The position numbers were made by a program, and so were the translations under genes. A stretch of DNA of 64,000 nt from Nematopogon swammerdamellus (Eukaryota > Arthropoda > Insecta > Lepidoptera > Adelidae): positions 26,009,349 to 26,073,348 of the forward strand of contig OX336339.1 of NCBI GenBank assembly GCA_946902875.1, given 5' to 3'. Below the pieces are notes generated by a model. That model was not told the DNA's origin. It worked only from the letters and a program-made list of their open reading frames with translations, and ran no database searches. Positions 62,908-64,000 of this stretch are shown here, in pieces. How positions within the stretch are numbered: the first letter of the stretch is position 1; each line of letters begins with the position of its first letter.

Positions 62908-63138
62908 TTTTTTTTTTTTTATGGAACCTGACACGGTTAGCTACATCACCTACAACATCCGTGATGTCAGCCCATAACACAGGGTGAACTAGGTGCCATG
63001 TCAGTGCTTCCCTTCATTTCATGTCGGCTACACTAAACTGGACGGAAAACACGAACTATTTACATAGCCGTTTCGACCGACGTTTCGTTCAGTGCGGTGG
63101 TACCAACCCGGCCGGGATAAACCCTACCACCTAGTAGA
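62908..63138 (-). mobile_element. SINE S body
   Basis: T-run, GGAACCTGACACGGTTAGCT to GCCGGGATAAACCCTACCAC CTAGTAG. Head absent. Confidence 0.83.
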
Positions 63139-63347
63139 ATTGTTGTAAATTGTAGCCGAATGAGTTGGTACCACCGTACTGGATGTAAGATGGCCGCATA
63201 GCAACCTCGGTTGTGTTCTCCCCTGTAGGCTCCGGAAGTCTCCGGTATGGCACCTACCTACCTACTCGGAGGTTATATTGGCTGGTCGGAGCATGCGCTT
63301 TGGCCCCTGCGACTCAGCCACCTATACCGGATTACATAAAAAAACAA
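63139..63347 (+). mobile_element. SINE St body, convergent with the previous copy
   Basis: TTGTAAATTGTAGCCGAATG to ACCGGATTACATAAAAAAAC. The two related bodies meet at their shared CTAGTAG/GGTAGG region. Confidence 0.8.
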
Positions 63348-63757
63348 AAGTCGACTGTGCGCACTCACCCCGGCTACGCTTGTAAAGGATCCTCGCAGGA
63401 ACGAGCGCGGGTCTAAGTGAGTGTATTGTTTCCGAACAAAGCCGGATATCTACCACATTTAGGTCAACGACGACTCAGCGAGGAGATGAGCGAGCTAACA
63501 TTCCCTTTATTATATTCGCGGCTAAATGTTGGACTATTAAGTTAATGCGTGGATTGATGTACTGAGGGTGAACGAGGCGAGCACTCCAGGGGTGACTCTC
63601 CTCTCGCGGGATTCATTCATCTTCATCGAGAGCTTCATCCGTCATCGGTTGAAATCGTCGGACTGGCTGCAGGTACACGCGGCTCGGGATAGTTCCGGAT
63701 ATCCGGATGTCTAAATTGAATCCGATTGTGATTTTAATCCGACCATTGACTCTCGCC
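63348..63757. other. no recognisable feature
   Basis: Nothing repeated or coding seen. Confidence 0.35.
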
Positions 63758-63972
63758 GTGGTTCGGATTCGACGTAACACTGTAGGTCCCTAACCTTACT
63801 GGGCGGTAGGGCCACAGCACTACTGGTATGAACAGAATGACACAGCACGGAATGAAGGTCAGTCGAACGGATATGAAAACGGTTCAATGTAGGCGGGACA
63901 GACGAAGGGAAAGGAAGGGCACATAGTTCACCAATGTGTGATGCAAACAACCAAGTCACGTTCCATAAAAAA
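63758..63972 (+). mobile_element. SINE S body, highly diverged
   Basis: GTGGTTCGGATTCGACGTAA (B-box region), CACTGTAGGTCCCTAACC, GGACAGACGAAGGGAAAGGA and CAAGTCACGTTCCATAAAAA keep S-body order at low similarity. Confidence 0.65.
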
Positions 63973-64000
63973 TCAAAAATATGTTTAGTTTTAAGAAGCT

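Overview
The window reads as a gene-poor, transposon-dense stretch of an insect nuclear genome, most likely a moth (Lepidoptera). The evidence is the repertoire of interspersed repeats, the reverse-transcriptase tails and Helitron-like ends ending CTAG. The species cannot be named from sequence alone. I found no intact host gene, no convincing tRNA or rRNA gene and no CRISPR array. Every protein-like signal is a decayed transposon piece, and nearly all longer open frames are shadows of repeats.

Labels used below. Family G: 0.28-0.43 kb elements running from GGCCAAGTGCGAG to GGAACCCTAAAAA, about 30 copies or pieces, in three subtypes (short, long, and one with an ATCTATTATTTAGTAGCGTG interior). 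SINE bodies: S body (tail TCAGTTTCCATAAAA) with a tRNA+5S head (S5) or an A head (SA); St, with a tRNA head and a related body; A1, A head with an (AAC)n tail; A2, A head with a (TATG)n tail. The A head is an ~80-bp module starting GTGTGGGGYCGGTACTT. Helitron-like H1 (starts TCTATCTCTACTTC), H2 (starts TCAATACTAATAAT), H3 (ends GCCGCGGGCACAGCTAGT) and H4. FB1 and FB2 are foldback-like palindromes. R is an unclassified ~280-bp mobile element. LINE pieces: RTE-like, jockey-like, other RT tails, and Z (a 3' UTR with AATAAA). V, W, X are minor repeats.

Layout. 0-5 kb: a TIR-bounded 1.2-kb unit carrying an A1 SINE and a LINE tail, then G elements, an St SINE, a probable piggyBac remnant and an S5 SINE. 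5-13 kb: G elements, a 67-bp satellite with a 376-bp higher-order unit, an A2 SINE, AT-rich DNA and a palindromic MITE. 13-17 kb: SINE pieces, Helitron ends and the 1.57-kb FB1 palindrome. 17-31 kb: jockey tails, G elements, a TIR element, St/S5/SA/A2 SINEs, H1 Helitrons and RTE pieces. 31-36 kb: nested G/SINE/R insertions and a 285-bp hexamer array at a Helitron start. 36-46 kb: a second FB1-type array holding a retrotransposon C-terminus, several LINE RT tails, a jockey inside an RTE, and SINEs within SINEs. 46-52 kb: the least repetitive part, with tandem duplications, a MITE and hairpins. 52-58 kb: a G element holding R and S5, then H2, H1, a purine tract, V, RTE and a MITE. 58.3-60.9 kb: the 2.56-kb FB2 palindrome of 22 minisatellite units. 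61-64 kb: SINEs and an H3 Helitron.

The parts do not form a pathway. What stands out is modularity: one SINE head joined to three bodies, three heads used by related bodies, and two unrelated palindromes each with 11 repeats per arm. Target-site duplications read directly from the sequence define several element ends. Counts and boundaries were made by eye and may be off by a few bases.
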